DNA of 64,000 bases, from contig CAWFLQ010000009.1 in the NCBI GenBank assembly GCA_963816745.1, positions 310,001-374,000 of the forward strand, read 5' to 3'. The translations under genes and the position numbers were made by a program. The notes under the pieces are model-generated. The model was not told the DNA's origin. It ran no database searches and was given only the letters and a program-made list of their open reading frames with translations. The DNA is from VAZQ01 sp963816745 (GTDB lineage Bacteria; Pseudomonadota; Alphaproteobacteria; Rhizobiales; Xanthobacteraceae). This document shows, in pieces, positions 1-10,330 of this stretch. Position 1 is the stretch's first letter. Each line of letters begins with the position of its first letter.

Positions 1-388
1 CTGGTGCAGGTGCTCATCCGCGATCCGAAGATCCTGCTGATGGACGAGCCGTTCGGCCCGCTCGACGCGCAGACCCGGCAGATCATGGGCAACCTGCTGC
101 TCGATCTCTGGAACGCCGACCGCAAGGCGGTGCTGTTCGTCACCCACGATCTCGAGGAGGCGATCGCGCTGTCCGACCGCGTGGTGATCATGTCGGCGGG
201 CCCGGCCGCGCGCATCATCGGCGACTGGAAGGTCGCGCTGCCGCGCCCGCGCGACATCGCCGAGGTCAAGACTCGAGCGCGCCTTCCACGATCTACACCG
301 CGAGATCTGGGCGATGCTGAAGACCGAGGTGCTCAAGGGCTATGCGCAGACCGGCGGTGAGAGCGACTTTTCGGACACGGTTGCCTGA
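1..388 (+). CDS. ABC transporter ATP-binding subunit (NitT/TauT type), 5'-truncated by window edge
   Basis: Only the C-terminal part is in the window. This is the ATPase subunit of a nitrate/sulfonate/taurine-type importer acting at the cytoplasmic face. Visible are Walker B plus D-loop (ILLMDEPFGPLDAQTR) and the switch histidine in VLFVTHDLEEAI; Walker A and the signature motif lie to the left. The frame breaks after EVK. Dropping one base at about 271 gives LERAFHDLHREIW and runs to the TGA at 386-388, a normal tail for the family. A permease (1141) and binding protein (2024) follow on the same strand, so the three form one importer, although an unrelated PEBP gene sits between them. The family is certain; the substrate is not. 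Confidence 0.9.
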
Positions 389-476
389 TCTCGCACTGGC
401 TGCATTGCCTTGCTCTTGCGCTGACAGGTAGACTTACGCGCGATGGGCAAAGCGACCCATAATGGAGGAAACATCA

Positions 477-1050
477 ATGTTGGTCAAGCGAAGTCTGTTG
501 CTGGCGGCGGCGTGGCGCTGGCGTTTGCCTGGGGCGGCCAGAACGCCAATGCGCAGGGCGTCTTCACGATCACGTCGTCGATCGTTCAAGGACGGCGAGC
601 GGCTGGCAGACCAAGATGGCCGGCAACAACAAGCAGAATCCGAACTGCGTCGGCGACAACGTCTCGCCGCCAGCTGTCCTGGGCGAACGCGCCGGCAGGC
701 ACCAAGAGCTATCGCGCTCATGATGTTCGATCCGGAAGGCCGGCCGCCGGGTGGCGTGAGCCACTGGGTCGCCTACGGCATCCCGGCGACGGTGACCGGC
801 TTCGCCGAGGGCGAGGCCAGCAAGCAGACCGACAAATATGTCGGCGGCAAGAGCCTGATGGGTCTGCCGCACTACTTCGGCCCGTGCACGCCGCCGGGCC
901 CGCCGCATCACTACACCTTCACGCTGATTGCCACCGACCTCGAGCCGACCGCGCTGCCGCCCGGCCTCACCCGGGACGAGCTGCATCAAGGCGCTCGAGG
1001 GCAAGGCCAAGGGCGCGACCGGCATCATCGGCATGTTCTCCAAGCCGTGA
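477..1050 (+). CDS. YbhB/YbcL-like PEBP (Raf kinase inhibitor-like) protein, exported, frameshifted
   Basis: Phosphatidylethanolamine-binding-protein family, the bacterial YbhB/YbcL branch, which has no settled biochemical role. The ATG at 477 has GGAGGAAA upstream and opens a signal peptide (MLVKRSLLLAAA, then ALAFAWGGQNANAQ across a frame break). Family marks in the body are SPPLSWANAPAGTKSY, ALMMFDPEGRPPGG, SHWVAYGIPA, GPCTPPGPPHHYTFTLIATD and the C-terminal LLKALEGKAKG. Several single-base insertions (around 512, 578, 612, 668, 715 and 983) scatter these over all three frames. It lies between the ATPase and permease of an ABC importer and may be co-transcribed. Start, signal peptide and stop (1048-1050) are all present, so a whole gene is probably intended. 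Confidence 0.82.
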
Positions 1051-1140
1051 GCTGACCAATCCGCTCGTCATGCCGTCGAGCGGGCATCCAGCTTCCAGGC
1101 GCGGATGATCCGGCTGATGCATCGTCCGGGTGCTCGATCA

Positions 1141-1931
1141 GTGTCCCGCATCAAGCTCCTCTCCTCCAGCTGCTCGTCGCCGTGGTGGCGGTGCGCGCTC
1201 TGGCAGCGTGCTCACCACGGTGCCGATCGGCGGCGTGAAGCTGCTGCCGCCGTTCTTCTTCTCGACCCCGCTCGATGTCGCGGCGCGCATCGTCAAATGG
1301 TTCGTCGAGGGCACGATCTGGAAGCATCTCTGGATCACGCTGGTCGAATCCGTGCTCGCCTTCGTCATCGGCTCGGTCGGCGGCGTGCTGGTCGGTTTCT
1401 GGTTCGCGCGCCAGCCGCTGGTGGCGGCGGTCTTCGATCCCTACGTCAAGATGATCAACGCGCTGCCGCGCGTCGTGCTGGCGCCGATCTTCGCGCTCTG
1501 GCTCGGGCTCGGCATCTGGTCGAAGGTCGCGCTCGGCGTCACGCTGGTCTTCTTCATCGTCTTCTTCAACGTCTATCAGGGCGTCAAGGAGGTGAGCCCG
1601 ACCGTGCTCGCCAATGCCCGCATGCTGGGCATGAGCGAGCGCCAGCTGATGCGCCACGTCTACTGGCCGTCGGCGCTGTCCTGGATGTTCTCGTCGCTGC
1701 ACACCTCGGTCGGCTTCGCCGTGGTCGGCGCGGTGGTGGGCGAGTATCTCGGCTCGGCCGCGGGGCTCGGCTACATCATCCAGCAGGCCGAGGGCGTGTT
1801 CGACGTGGCCGGCGTGTTCGCCGGCATGTTCGTGCTGGCCGTCTTCGTGATCGGCATCGACTGTCATGGTGACGCTGGTCGAGCGGCGCCTGCTGGTCTG
1901 GCGGCCGGTTGCGGCCGAAACGCGCACATAA
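1141..1931 (+). CDS. ABC transporter permease (NitT/TauT, BPD_transp_1), frameshifted near both ends
   Basis: Inner-membrane channel subunit of the importer whose ATPase precedes it and whose binding protein follows. The long central frame shows several hydrophobic helices (VESVLAFVIGSVGGVLVGF, VALGVTLVFFIVFFNVYQG, VGFAVVGAVVGEYLG) and the cytoplasmic EAA-type loop that contacts the ATPase (ARMLGMSERQLMRHVYWPSA). The N-terminus is broken by insertions near 1155-1210; the rebuilt start reads about (M)SRIKLLLLQLLVAVVA from GTG 1141, with ATG 1105 as an alternative. The C-terminus changes frame near 1862 and then reads TLVERRLLVWRP to the TAA at 1929-1931. Family is clear, exact start is not. 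Confidence 0.88.
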
Positions 1932-2023
1932 ACAGGCTCTTGAAGGCTTTGCGCGCGGCCGCCGCCGCCCTATAAGAAGCCCAACGAAACCGGCTCGCGC
2001 ACGGAGCCGCCGGGAGGATCGAC

Positions 2024-3047
2024 ATGACCATGGTCAAGGCCGTGCTCGGTACGCTCGCGCTCGCGCTTTCGCTCACCGGCGCCGCGCTACGGGCAGGCGC
2101 CCGAGAAGAAGCAGCGTCACCCTCGGCGGTCGGCGGCAAGACCGCGCTCTACTATCTGCCGCTGACGATCTGCGAGCGGCTCGGCTACTTCAAGGAGCAG
2201 GGGCTCGACGTCACCATCAACGACTTCCGCGGCGGCGCGCAGTCGCTTGCAGGCGCTGGTCGGCGGCTCGGTCGACGTCGTCACCGGCGCCTACGAGCAC
2301 ACCATCCGCATGCAGGCCAAGGGCCAGGACATCCGGGCGGTGATCGAGCTCGGCCGTTTCCCCGGCATCGTCGTCGGGCTGCGCAAGGAGCGGGCGGCGA
2401 GCTACAAATCCGCCGCCGACCTCAAGGGCATGAAGATCGGCGTGAGCGCGCCCGGCTCCTCCACCAATTTCTTCGTGATGTACCTGATGTCGAAGGCCGG
2501 CCTCAAGCCGGCCGACGCATCCTATATCGGCGTCGGCATCGGCCCCTCGGCGGTCGCCGCCATCAAGAAGGGCGAGATCGACGCGCTCTCCAACCTCGAC
2601 CCGATGATCACCAAGCTCGAGCAGGACGGCGACATCAAGATCGTCGCCGACAGCCGGACCGAGGAGGGCACCCGCGCGCATCTTCGGCGGCTCGAACCCG
2701 GCGGCGGTGCTGTACGTCAAGCAGGACTTCATCGAGAAGAACCCCAACACCGTGCAGGCGCTGGTCAACGCCTTCTACAAGACGCTCAAGTGGCTGGAGA
2801 AGGCGACGCCCGAGCAGATCGCGGCGACGGTGCCGGAGGACTACTACCTCGGCGACAAGGCGCTCTACGTCGCCGCGGTCAAGGCCAACAAGCCGGCCTA
2901 TTCGCTTACCGGGCTTGATTCCCGCCGCCGGCATGCAAGTCGGCGTCCGACATGCTGATCGCCTTCGATCCGGAGCTCAGGGACGCCAAGGTCGACCTCG
3001 CGAAGACCTTCGACGACCGTTTCGTGAAGAAGGCGGCGGCGAGGTAG
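2024..3047 (+). CDS. ABC transporter substrate-binding protein (NitT/TauT, SsuA/THI5-like), frameshifted
   Basis: Periplasmic receptor for the importer encoded upstream. The ATG at 2024 follows GGGAGGATCGAC and begins a signal peptide (MTMVKAVLGTLALALSLTGAA). Family marks: YYLPLTICERLGYFKEQGLD, FRGGAQSLQALVGGSVDVV, DLKGMKIGVSAPGSSTNFFV and the C-terminal DDRFVKKAAAR ending at TAG 3045-3047. Extra bases near 2090-2130, 2241, 2681, 2916 and 2937 split it into pieces; removing them rejoins a normal-length receptor. The 59-bp spacing from the permease fits one operon. The ligand cannot be read from sequence. Confidence 0.9.
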
Positions 3048-3073
3048 CGGAGACCTGCGAGGTAGCGCAGACC
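3039..3073 (+). repeat. short direct repeat over the end of the binding-protein gene
   Basis: GCGAGGTAGCGGAGACCT at 3039-3056 is followed directly by GCGAGGTAGCGCAGACC at 3057-3073 (one mismatch). The first copy contains the stop codon of the binding protein and the second repeats a TAG. It looks like slippage; no function is proposed. Confidence 0.5.
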
Positions 3074-3212
3074 AATGCCCGGAGGGCGGCTCGCCGGGGC
3101 CACCTCCGGGCGGAGGTTGACGTTTCCCTTGCCATGACAGTTTTATTACAGAATGATGACGGCGCCCCGCGCCGGTAGGTACCCGCCAGGACGCGGCCAT
3201 AGTGCCCGAGTC

Positions 3213-4926
3213 ATGCCGCCCGCCGTCCTGTTCCTGCAGCAACCGCCTCGTCGCCGCGACCGCCGATCTCCGGTATGCGGGCAAGGTCGCGCTGCTGGCC
3301 GGCATTCATCTCGCGGCGCTCGGACTGCTGATCTGGTTCGAGACCGAGCGGACGGCGCAGGCGGCGTTCGTTCTGACCTGGGGCCTGCTCAACTGCTTCT
3401 GGCTTGCGTTGCTGCGGCGCCCGCTGACATCGGCGGCGCTCGTCGCTTGTGATCGTCGTGCTCCTGATCCTGCTGTCGCAGTTCAAGCACGACGTGCTCA
3501 TGATGACGGCCACCTTCGTCGACCTGATGATCATCGACACCGCCACGTTCTCGTTCCTACTAACCATCATTCCGGGCCTCGCCTGGAAGGTCGGCCTCGC
3601 CGTCCTGCTGGCGATCCCGATCCTGCTCCTGCTGTGGCAGATCGAGCCGTTCCTGGTCCGGCGCAGCAGCGCGGCGATCGGCGGTGTCGTCTGCTTGGCG
3701 GCGCTCGCCGGGCTGTCGTTCGCGCTGCCGATGGATCGGGAGGACGAGTTCCTGCGGCAGCAATATCGTCTCCAAATTCGCGCGGTCGGGGGCGGTGGCG
3801 GCAGTCGACCTGATGACGCGGGGCGTGCTGGAGGCCGATGCCAGTCAGTCCGGACCGATTGCATTTCGCAGCGGCCGGACGGTGCGAGACGCGGGCGCAA
3901 GCTGCCGCACATCGTCATGGTGTTCGACGAGTTCGAGCTTCGACGTCACCATGCTGCCCAACGTCAAGGTGCCGCCGAACTACCGCGAACGCTTCCGCTC
4001 GTCCGACGGCAAGATGCGATCGTTCGTGGTCGAGGGCGCCGGCGGTCCGAGCTGGTACACCGAATACAATGTGCTCACGGGCTTGTCGGTGCGCTCCTAC
4101 GGGCGCTTCGCGGATTCCGTCACCCGGCTCGCCGCCGGCCGCGTCAAGCGCGGCCTGCCCCATGCGCTTGCGCAACTGCGGCTACAAGACCTACAGCCTC
4201 TATTCCTGGTTCGGGGCCTTCGTCGGCGCCCGCGGCTTCCAGACCTCCGCCGGCATCGAGCATTTCCTCGACGCCAAGCAATTGCGCACCGGGCCCGCCG
4301 ATACCGACAGCTTCTACTACGACCATGCCGCCCGGGTGATCGCGCAGGAGCGCAACAACGGTCCGGTCTTCGTTTTCGTCTATCTCGCCACCAATCACTT
4401 CCCCTGGAATTATCGCTATCGTCCCGATCTCCTGCCCGACTGGGTGAACCTGGGAAACCCCTACGAGATCGACGAATATCTGCGCCGCCAGGAAATGAGC
4501 GCGCGCGACTATGCGCAGTTCAAGGAGCGCCTGGGCCGCGAATTTCCGAACGAGCAGTTCTTCATCGTGCGGTTCGGCGACCACCAGCCGCTGTTCGCCA
4601 AGCACTTCCTGGAGCCGACGCTCGATCAGGCCGAGGTGGCGCAGCGCATTCTGCAGCGCGACCCGCGCTATTTCACCACCTACTACGCGACCGAAGGGGT
4701 GAACTTCCGGCCCGCCGATCTCTCCTCCGCGCTCGACACGCTCGATGCGCCCTACCTGCCGCTGGTGGTGCTGGAGGGGGCAGGGGTGCCGCTCGATGCC
4801 GCCTTTGCCGAGCAGAAGCAGATCCTCAACCGCTGCCGCGGCCTGTTCTACCTCTGCGCCGGCGGCGCCGAGGCGCGGCGCTTCAACCGGCTGCTGATCG
4901 ACGCCGGCCTGCTCCAGGGGTTTTAG
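3213..4926 (+). CDS. membrane sulfatase-fold transferase (LtaS/OpgB-like), paralog 1, multiply frameshifted
   Basis: Predicted inner-membrane enzyme with N-terminal helices (VALLAGIHLAALGLLIWF, LTWGLLNCFWLALLRR, LVAVIVVLLILLSQ, two more by ~160) and a periplasmic alkaline-phosphatase-fold domain like phosphoglycerol or phosphoethanolamine transferases. The nucleophile region rebuilds as HIVMVFDESSFDV; GGPSWYTEYNVLTGLS, NHFPWNYRYRPDLLPDW and the metal-site-like IVRFGDHQPLF follow. Seven +1 insertions (about 3232, 3447, 3763, 3848, 3893, 3929, 4165) break it. Removing all seven leaves one frame of 568 residues from ATG 3213 to TAG 4924-4926, colinear with the 570-residue paralog downstream. The transferred group and acceptor are unknown. 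Confidence 0.82.
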
Positions 4927-5144
4927 GCGTGCGGGTTTTGGGCGTGCGTATGAGGCCGCGAGCTGAACAACCGATCATCGCCGTGAATGGAAATTAATCG
5001 GCGGACGCGAAAAACGACGATTTTGCCTTGCTGCGCCGCGGTTTGGCGTATTTGACCTTGCAATGACAAAATTAATGCACTTCTATGACAACGCTCCGTG
5101 TGCCGGGCGTTAAATAGATCATTGCCGGGCACGGGTGTGTTGCC

Positions 5145-6858
5145 ATGCCCCCCTCCATTGCATTTCTGACCAGCCGCTGGGCGGCACCGGATGCGGTGAC
5201 CCGGCGCGATATCATGCAGATCGTCCTGATCGCGGCGCTGCATCTTTCGGCGCTCGCGCTGATGTTTTGGTCCGAAGGCGGCATTGTCGCGAACTCGGTC
5301 TTCCTGTTGACCTGGGGCCTCTTGAATTTCTTCTGGCTCGCGCTGCTGCGCCGCCCCGCCGTGTCGGCGGCGCTGTCGCTGGCCATGATCGTCCTCGTCA
5401 TCCTGCTGTCGCGGCTCAAATACGATATCGTCTGGATGACCGCCAATTTCCTCGATGTGATGATCGTCAACACCGACACCGTCAAATTCCTGCTGTCGGT
5501 GAAGCCCGATCTCTATCGCAAGGTGCTCATCGCCGTCACCTTGGCGGTCCCGGCATTGGCGCTGCTCTGGTGGCTCGACCGCTTTCGGGTTCGGTTGCGG
5601 TCGGCCGCGCTCGGGTTCGTCGTCTGCCTCGCCGGGCTGATCGGGGTGACGCTCGCCTATCCGCAGGAGGATTGGGAGGCGTTCTTCGGCGACAGCTATG
5701 TCTCCAAGTTCACGCGCTCGGGCGTCGCCGCCACTACGACGCTGCTGACGCAGGGCTACATGGAGTCCGATGCGACCGTCACCGACCGGCTGCGGACATT
5801 GCCGGAGACGACCTGCGAGCCGGCGCGTAAGCCGCCGCACATCATCCTGGTGCACGACGAGTTCGAGCTTCGACATCCGCGTCGCGCCCGGCATCAAGGT
5901 GCCGGCCGGTTACGGCAGTCACTTCAAGTCGTTCGACGGCCGGCGCCGCCACTTCATCGCCGAGGGCGCGGGCGGCCCGAGCTGGTACACCGAGTACAAC
6001 GTGCTCGCGGGCCTCTCGGCGCGCTCCTTCGGGCGCTTCGCCTATTACGTGACGCAGATCGCCGCCGGCCGGGTCGAGCGCGGCCTGCCGACGGCGTTGC
6101 GCCGATGCGGCTATCGCACCTTCTCGATCTATCCGGCGCTCGGCGCCTTCATGAGCGCCAAGAGCTTTCAGACCACGACCGGGATGCAGAAATTCATCGA
6201 CCAGGGCGCGCTCGGCACCGACCGCCTCGAGCCCGACAAGTTCTATTACGACGTGGCGCTGCGCATGATCGGCCGCGAGCGCGAGAAGGGGCCGATGTTC
6301 CTGTTCGTCTATCTGGCCCAGAACCATTACCCCTGGAACTATCGCTGGCGTCCCGACCTGTTGCCGGAATGGAAGGCGCCGGGAAACAGCAAGCCCGATG
6401 TCGACGAATATCTGCGCCGGCAGACCATGAGCTTCCACGACTATGCGGAGCTGCGCGACCGGCTCAAGCGCGAGTTCCCGGGCGAGTCGTTCCTGCTGGT
6501 CCGCTACGGCGACCACCAGCCCGATTTCGCGTCCACCATCCTGGAGCCCGCGCTCGACGAGGTGGCGGTGAACCGCCGCCTGATGACCTACGATCCGCGC
6601 TATTTCACCACCTACTACGCAATCGACGCGGTCAACTATAAGCCGGTGAACCTCGGCTCCGTGCTCGACACGATCGAGGGGCCCTATCTGCCGCTGATCG
6701 TGCAGGAGGCGGCGGGCCTGCCGCTCGATCCGTCGTTCGCCGAGCAGAAGCGGATCCTCGAGCGCTGCAAGGGGCTTTTCTATGCCTGTGCCGGCGGCGC
6801 CGAGGCGCGCCGCTTCAACCGGCTCCTGATCGACGCCGGCTTGATCAAGGGGCTTTAG
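5145..6858 (+). CDS. membrane sulfatase-fold transferase (LtaS/OpgB-like), paralog 2, one frameshift
   Basis: Second copy of the upstream gene, 218 bp after it. ATG 5145 starts MPPSIAFLTSRW; about five hydrophobic helices follow in the first 170 residues (IVLIAALHLSALALMFW, LTWGLLNFFWLALLRRP, SLAMIVLVILLSRL and others), then the periplasmic catalytic domain. One extra T near 5865 turns the nucleophile motif HDESSFDIR into HDEFELRHP; dropping it gives 570 residues ending at TAG 6856-6858. Other conserved blocks: GGPSWYTEYNVLAGLSARSF, QNHYPWNYRWRPDLLPEW, LVRYGDHQPDF, CAGGAEARRFNRLLIDAGL. Possible roles are modification of periplasmic glucans or lipids. Family assignment is good; substrate is inference. 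Confidence 0.85.
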
Positions 6859-6882
6859 TAGCTCGACACGAGCCGTGATCTT

Positions 6883-7051
6883 ACCCTCCCCTGGAGGGGG
6901 AGGGTCGGCGCGCGTGGCGATGAACGTCATGCAAATTCAGTGTTGGGTGCGCGCCGGGGTGGGGTGAGGCCACGGCTTCACCTCTCACCCCACCCCGCTC
7001 GTTGCCTCGCGCTGAGCGCTCGGCAACTTGAGCGACCCTCCCCCTCCAGGG
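6883..7051. repeat. intergenic palindromic repeat element, interrupted by the IS
   Basis: The left arm ACCCTCCCCTGGAGGGGGAG begins at 6883 and is self-complementary. The middle holds a strong hairpin, GGGGTGGGGTGAGG (6956-6969) against CCTCTCACCCCACCCC (6981-6996). A right arm starts at about 7034 (GACCCTCCCCCTCCAGGG), is cut by the insertion sequence at 7051, and resumes after 8479 as CCAGGGGAGGGTGGACC. This is a mosaic palindrome of the kind repeated between genes in Bradyrhizobiaceae; it may also terminate transcription from the gene ending at 6858. Confidence 0.6.
7041..7051. repeat. target-site duplication, left copy
   Basis: CCCCTCCAGGG lies directly left of the insertion sequence and is repeated exactly at 8479-8489. 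An 11-bp duplication is in the size range made by IS4-family elements. Confidence 0.85.
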
Positions 7052-8478
7052 CTATGGGATTCCCGGATTTTAGCATTGGGTAGCAAGAGCATATCCCTCG
7101 AGTGTAGCGGCGAGGCGGTTCCAGCCGTCGCGCATGGTCTTTGGTCCGGGTGGTTTGTAGTAACAATTCCAGCCGCCGAGCCGAGCTGCGATCCAAGCTA
7201 CGAAGGCAAGAGAGCCGAGAGGATGCGGGTTTTGCTGCCGCTGTGTCTTGCCTTCGAGTTTTTTGGACAGGCGCTCGAGGGCAACAGCAAAATTCGCATC
7301 GATCACATCGCTCGCTGGACGAGGGCCTCCGTCTCGGGCATCGACGAGCTGGATGGTGCGAATGGCGCCGGCCAATCCGATGGCCGCGAGATTGAACATG
7401 CGTTCCGCGTCGATGACCTGGCTGTCGTCCAGGGCCAGACCATCGCTCTTGAGCGCGCGGAAGATTTGCTCGATGCGCCAACGCAAGCGATACAGTTTCA
7501 CGACCTCTTCGGCTTGCGCGGTGCAGGTGACGGTGTGGGTGGTGAGCAAGCGCCACAGAAGCGCAGTTTTGCCAGGCGGAGCATCGATCTCACGCGCTTC
7601 CACCAATGTGAGTTCGACTGTTTTGGGAGCGTCAGAAAGTCCTGCGATCCGCGGACGGGCGATGCGCACCGTTCCAGCGCGCAACTCGACCGTCGCAATA
7701 CGCCCCTTATCGCCCGGTCCGCGCGGCGCCACGCGCACGTCGCTTCTGCTCAGAGCCGTGGCGTCGGCAAGCGCCTCGAACAGCATTCCACCTTCAGCCA
7801 AGGCGCGATCCTGACCAGCGCGCACGATGAAGTCGAGCCGCTCCGGCTTGCGGGCAAACAGCAGATAAATGTCGCTTTCGCGATCGGCCACCATGGTCAC
7901 CTGGGCATCGGACAACACGCTCGCCGTAGCTTGGCATCCGGAAAGCCAGCGCCCCGATTTCCTTCGTTTCGATTGCGCGGCTGCGGCGGCAAGTGACGCG
8001 ACCCGCAGACCGCGTCCAGATCTCCGCATCAACAAGGCCCACCACCGCTTCGCTTTCGACATCGATGGCAATCACGGGGTGGATGAAGAAGCCGGGCATC
8101 TTGCCGTCGCCCGCAGGCCCGAAGCCGCGCCGCTTCTTGTCGCGACCGGCAAAATTGATCTCGGTGGTGTCCTGCACCGCCAAAATGCGGCGGCCCGCAC
8201 ATTGAACCGCCGTGCGGGCGGCCAGCGTCTCAACGATCCGATCCACCGAGACGTAAGGCGACGACAGAAATCGGTGCACCGCCTTCTCGCCTGCGCGGGT
8301 CTCCCCCAACTTGCGCAGGACCAGCGTTCCCGCCGTCGCCACCCGTTCGATCAGCCAATCCGCCCGCTCGGCAACCCGAATATCCCCGAAAGGCATCCCA
8401 TGGCCTCCTCCGAAATCCGGCGAAAGCCCTTGAATCACATTCGTATTCATCGGGGAATCACTTTCGGGGACCCCGTAG
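7052..8478 (-). mobile_element. complete IS4-family (IS50-like) insertion sequence, 1427 bp
   Basis: The ends are imperfect inverted repeats: CTATGGGATTCCCGGA at the left and, read on the other strand, CTACGGGGTCCCCGAA at the right (12 of 16 match). The element is flanked by an exact 11-bp direct repeat, CCCCTCCAGGG. It carries one minus-strand transposase gene with a DDE triad. Intact ends and duplication point to a fairly recent insertion into a palindromic repeat, a harmless site between convergently irrelevant genes. No passenger gene is present. Confidence 0.88.
7070..8450 (-). CDS. IS4-family transposase (Tn5-like DDE), one frameshift
   Basis: Catalyses cut-and-paste movement of the surrounding element. 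Read from ATG 8450: an N-terminal region (AERADWLIERVATAGTLVLR), first catalytic Asp in AVQDTTEINF, second Asp in MVADRESDIY (the DREAD-type motif), and the Y-R-E-K block YRLRWRIEQIFRALKSDG with the catalytic Glu. One extra base near 7957-7960, between IETKE and SGRWLSGCQ, separates N- and C-terminal parts. Without it the protein is 459 residues, stopping at 7070, a normal size. If the frameshift is real the element is dead; if it is an error the transposase is intact. Confidence 0.88.
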
Positions 8479-8489
8479 CCCCTCCAGGG
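8479..8489. repeat. target-site duplication, right copy
   Basis: CCCCTCCAGGG, identical to 7041-7051, directly right of the insertion sequence. Confidence 0.85.
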
Positions 8490-8576
8490 GAGGGTGGACC
8501 GAGTCCGTGGCGCGCCCCCTCGCTTGCGGCCGACGGTTCGGGCATAAAGCGGCGCTCCCGTCAGCCCGGGCCGCGC

Positions 8577-9425
8577 ATGAACATCCTCTCGATCCAGTCC
8601 CATGTCGCCTACGGCCATGTCGGCAACTCCGCCGCCGTGTTCCCGCTCCAGCGCATCGGCGTCGAGGTCTGGGCAGTGAGCACCGTGCAGTTTTCCAACC
8701 ATACCGGCTATGGCGCCTGGCGCGGCCGCGTCTTCAGCGGCGCGAGCATCCGCCTGGTGGTGCAGGGCATCGCGGAGCGCGGCGTGCTGGGCGAATGCGA
8801 CGGCGTGCTCTCCGGCTATCTCGGCTCGTCCGACACCGGCAGCGCAGTGCTCGATTCGGTCGAGCTGGTGAAGCGCGCAAATCCCGCCGCGCGCTATTGC
8901 TGCGATCCGGTGATCGGCGACATCGGCCGCGGCATCTTCGTGCGCCCGCGCATCCCGGAATTCTTCAAGGAACGCATGCTCCCGATCGCCGACGTCGTCA
9001 CCCCCAACCAGTTCGAGCTCGACTATCTCGCGGGCCGCGCCACGCCGACGATTGCCGATCTCCTCGCGGCGATCGATGCGGTGCATGAATGCGGCCCGCG
9101 GGTGGTGTTCGTCACGTCGGTGCGCACCGCCGAGACGCCGGACGACTGCCTCGACCTCGTGGTGTCCGACGGCAGCGAGCGGTTCCGGCTGCGCCTGCCG
9201 CAGTTGCCGGTCGTCGTCAACGGCGCCGGCGACGCGATTGCGGCCCTGTTCTTCGCCCACCACCTGAGGACGGGCTCGGCCGCCGAGGCGATGGCGCTTG
9301 CCGGCTCCTCGCTGTTCGGCGTACTCAGCCGCACCGTCGAGGTCGGCGCCGCCGAGTTGCTGCTGGTCGAGGCGCAGGAGGAGTTCGTGGCGCCGAGCCG
9401 GATGTTCACCGCCCACAGGATATGA
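8577..9425 (+). CDS. pdxY: pyridoxal kinase
   Basis: Phosphorylates pyridoxal with ATP in the vitamin B6 salvage pathway; cytoplasmic, ribokinase superfamily. Uninterrupted 282 residues, close to the usual ~287. Marks: ILSIQSHVAYGHVGNSAAVF at the N-terminus (substrate loop), VQFSNHTGYGAWRG, YCCDPVIGD, ADVVTPNQFELDYLAG and the C-terminal anion hole with catalytic Asp in VVVNGAGDAIAALFFAHHL. ATG 8577 is chosen because the protein starts exactly at the family N-terminus. Its TGA lies 10 bp before the phzF-like gene, so the two are probably co-transcribed. This is one of the few undamaged genes in the first 12 kb. Confidence 0.95.
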   Translation: MNILSIQSHVAYGHVGNSAAVFPLQRIGVEVWAVSTVQFSNHTGYGAWRGRVFSGASIRLVVQGIAERGVLGECDGVLSGYLGSSDTGSAVLDSVELVKRANPAARYCCDPVIGDIGRGIFVRPRIPEFFKERMLPIADVVTPNQFELDYLAGRATPTIADLLAAIDAVHECGPRVVFVTSVRTAETPDDCLDLVVSDGSERFRLRLPQLPVVVNGAGDAIAALFFAHHLRTGSAAEAMALAGSSLFGVLSRTVEVGAAELLLVEAQEEFVAPSRMFTAHRI

Positions 9426-9435
9426 GGAGACGCCG

Positions 9436-10330
9436 ATGCGCCGTCGTTTCGCGACCCTCGATGTGTTCACCAGCCGGCGTTTCGCCGGCAACCCGCTCGC
9501 GGTGGTGCTCGATCCCGACGGGCTCGATACCGCCGCGATGCAGACGATTGCCCGCGAGTTCGGCCATCCCGAGACGGTGTTCGTGCTTTCCGCCGGAGGA
9601 TAGCGCTCACCGCGCTCGCCTTCGCATCTTCACGCCGGGGCGGGAGCTGCCGTTCGCCGGGCACCCGACGGTGGGCACGGCGGTGCTGCTCGGCCTGCGG
9701 GACGGCACCGCCGCGGGCGACGACCTCGTGCTGGAGGAGCCCATCGGGCCGGTGCGCTGCACCCTCAGAGCGGTCGGAGACGGACAGGGCAACGCGCGCT
9801 TCGCCATTCCGCAATTGCCGGCCGAGGCCGGCCCGGCGCCGGACAGCGCGACGATCGCAACGGCGCTCGGGATCGCGCCGGCCGAGATCGGCTTCGACGC
9901 CTTCCGCCCGGCGCGCTGGTCTGCCGGCAATCCCTTCACCTTCGTGCCGGTCGCCGGCCTTGCCGTCATCGCACGCTGCCGTCCGAACCCTGGCGCTTTC
10001 GACACCGCCTTCGGCGCCGGCGGGGCGGCCTACCTCTTCTGCCGCGAGACCGCCGAGCCGGGCCACGCGTTCCACGCCCGCATGTTCGCGCCGTCGCATC
10101 GGCATCCCGGAAGATCCCGCCGACCGGCTCGGCCGCCGCCGCCTTTGCCGGTGTGCTCGCCGCCCACGCGGCTGCCGACGGCGCCCACACCATCATGATC
10201 GAGCAGGGTTACGAGATGGGGCGGCCGAGCCTGATCCGGCTGGCGATGACGACCCTGGCCGGCAAGCCGGTGGTCGGCCCCGATCGGCGGCGACGCCGTC
10301 GTCGTCACCGAGGGAACGATCGAGGCATGA
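9436..10330 (+). CDS. PhzF-family isomerase/epimerase, frameshifted
   Basis: PhzF-like proteins are cytoplasmic two-domain isomerases of the diaminopimelate-epimerase fold; outside phenazine producers their substrate is unknown. ATG 9436 (MRRRFATLDVFTSRRFAGNP) has GAGGAGA upstream. Conserved pieces: the catalytic Glu in GHPETVFVL, GRELPFAGHPTVGTA, NPFTFVPVAG and GIPEDPATGSAAAAFAG. Extra bases near 9590, 10097, 10122 and 10273 move it through all frames; removing four gives 296 residues ending at TGA 10328-10330, the normal size. It overlaps the NUDIX start by 4 nt (ATGA) and follows pdxY by 10 bp, suggesting one operon. Confidence 0.87.
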
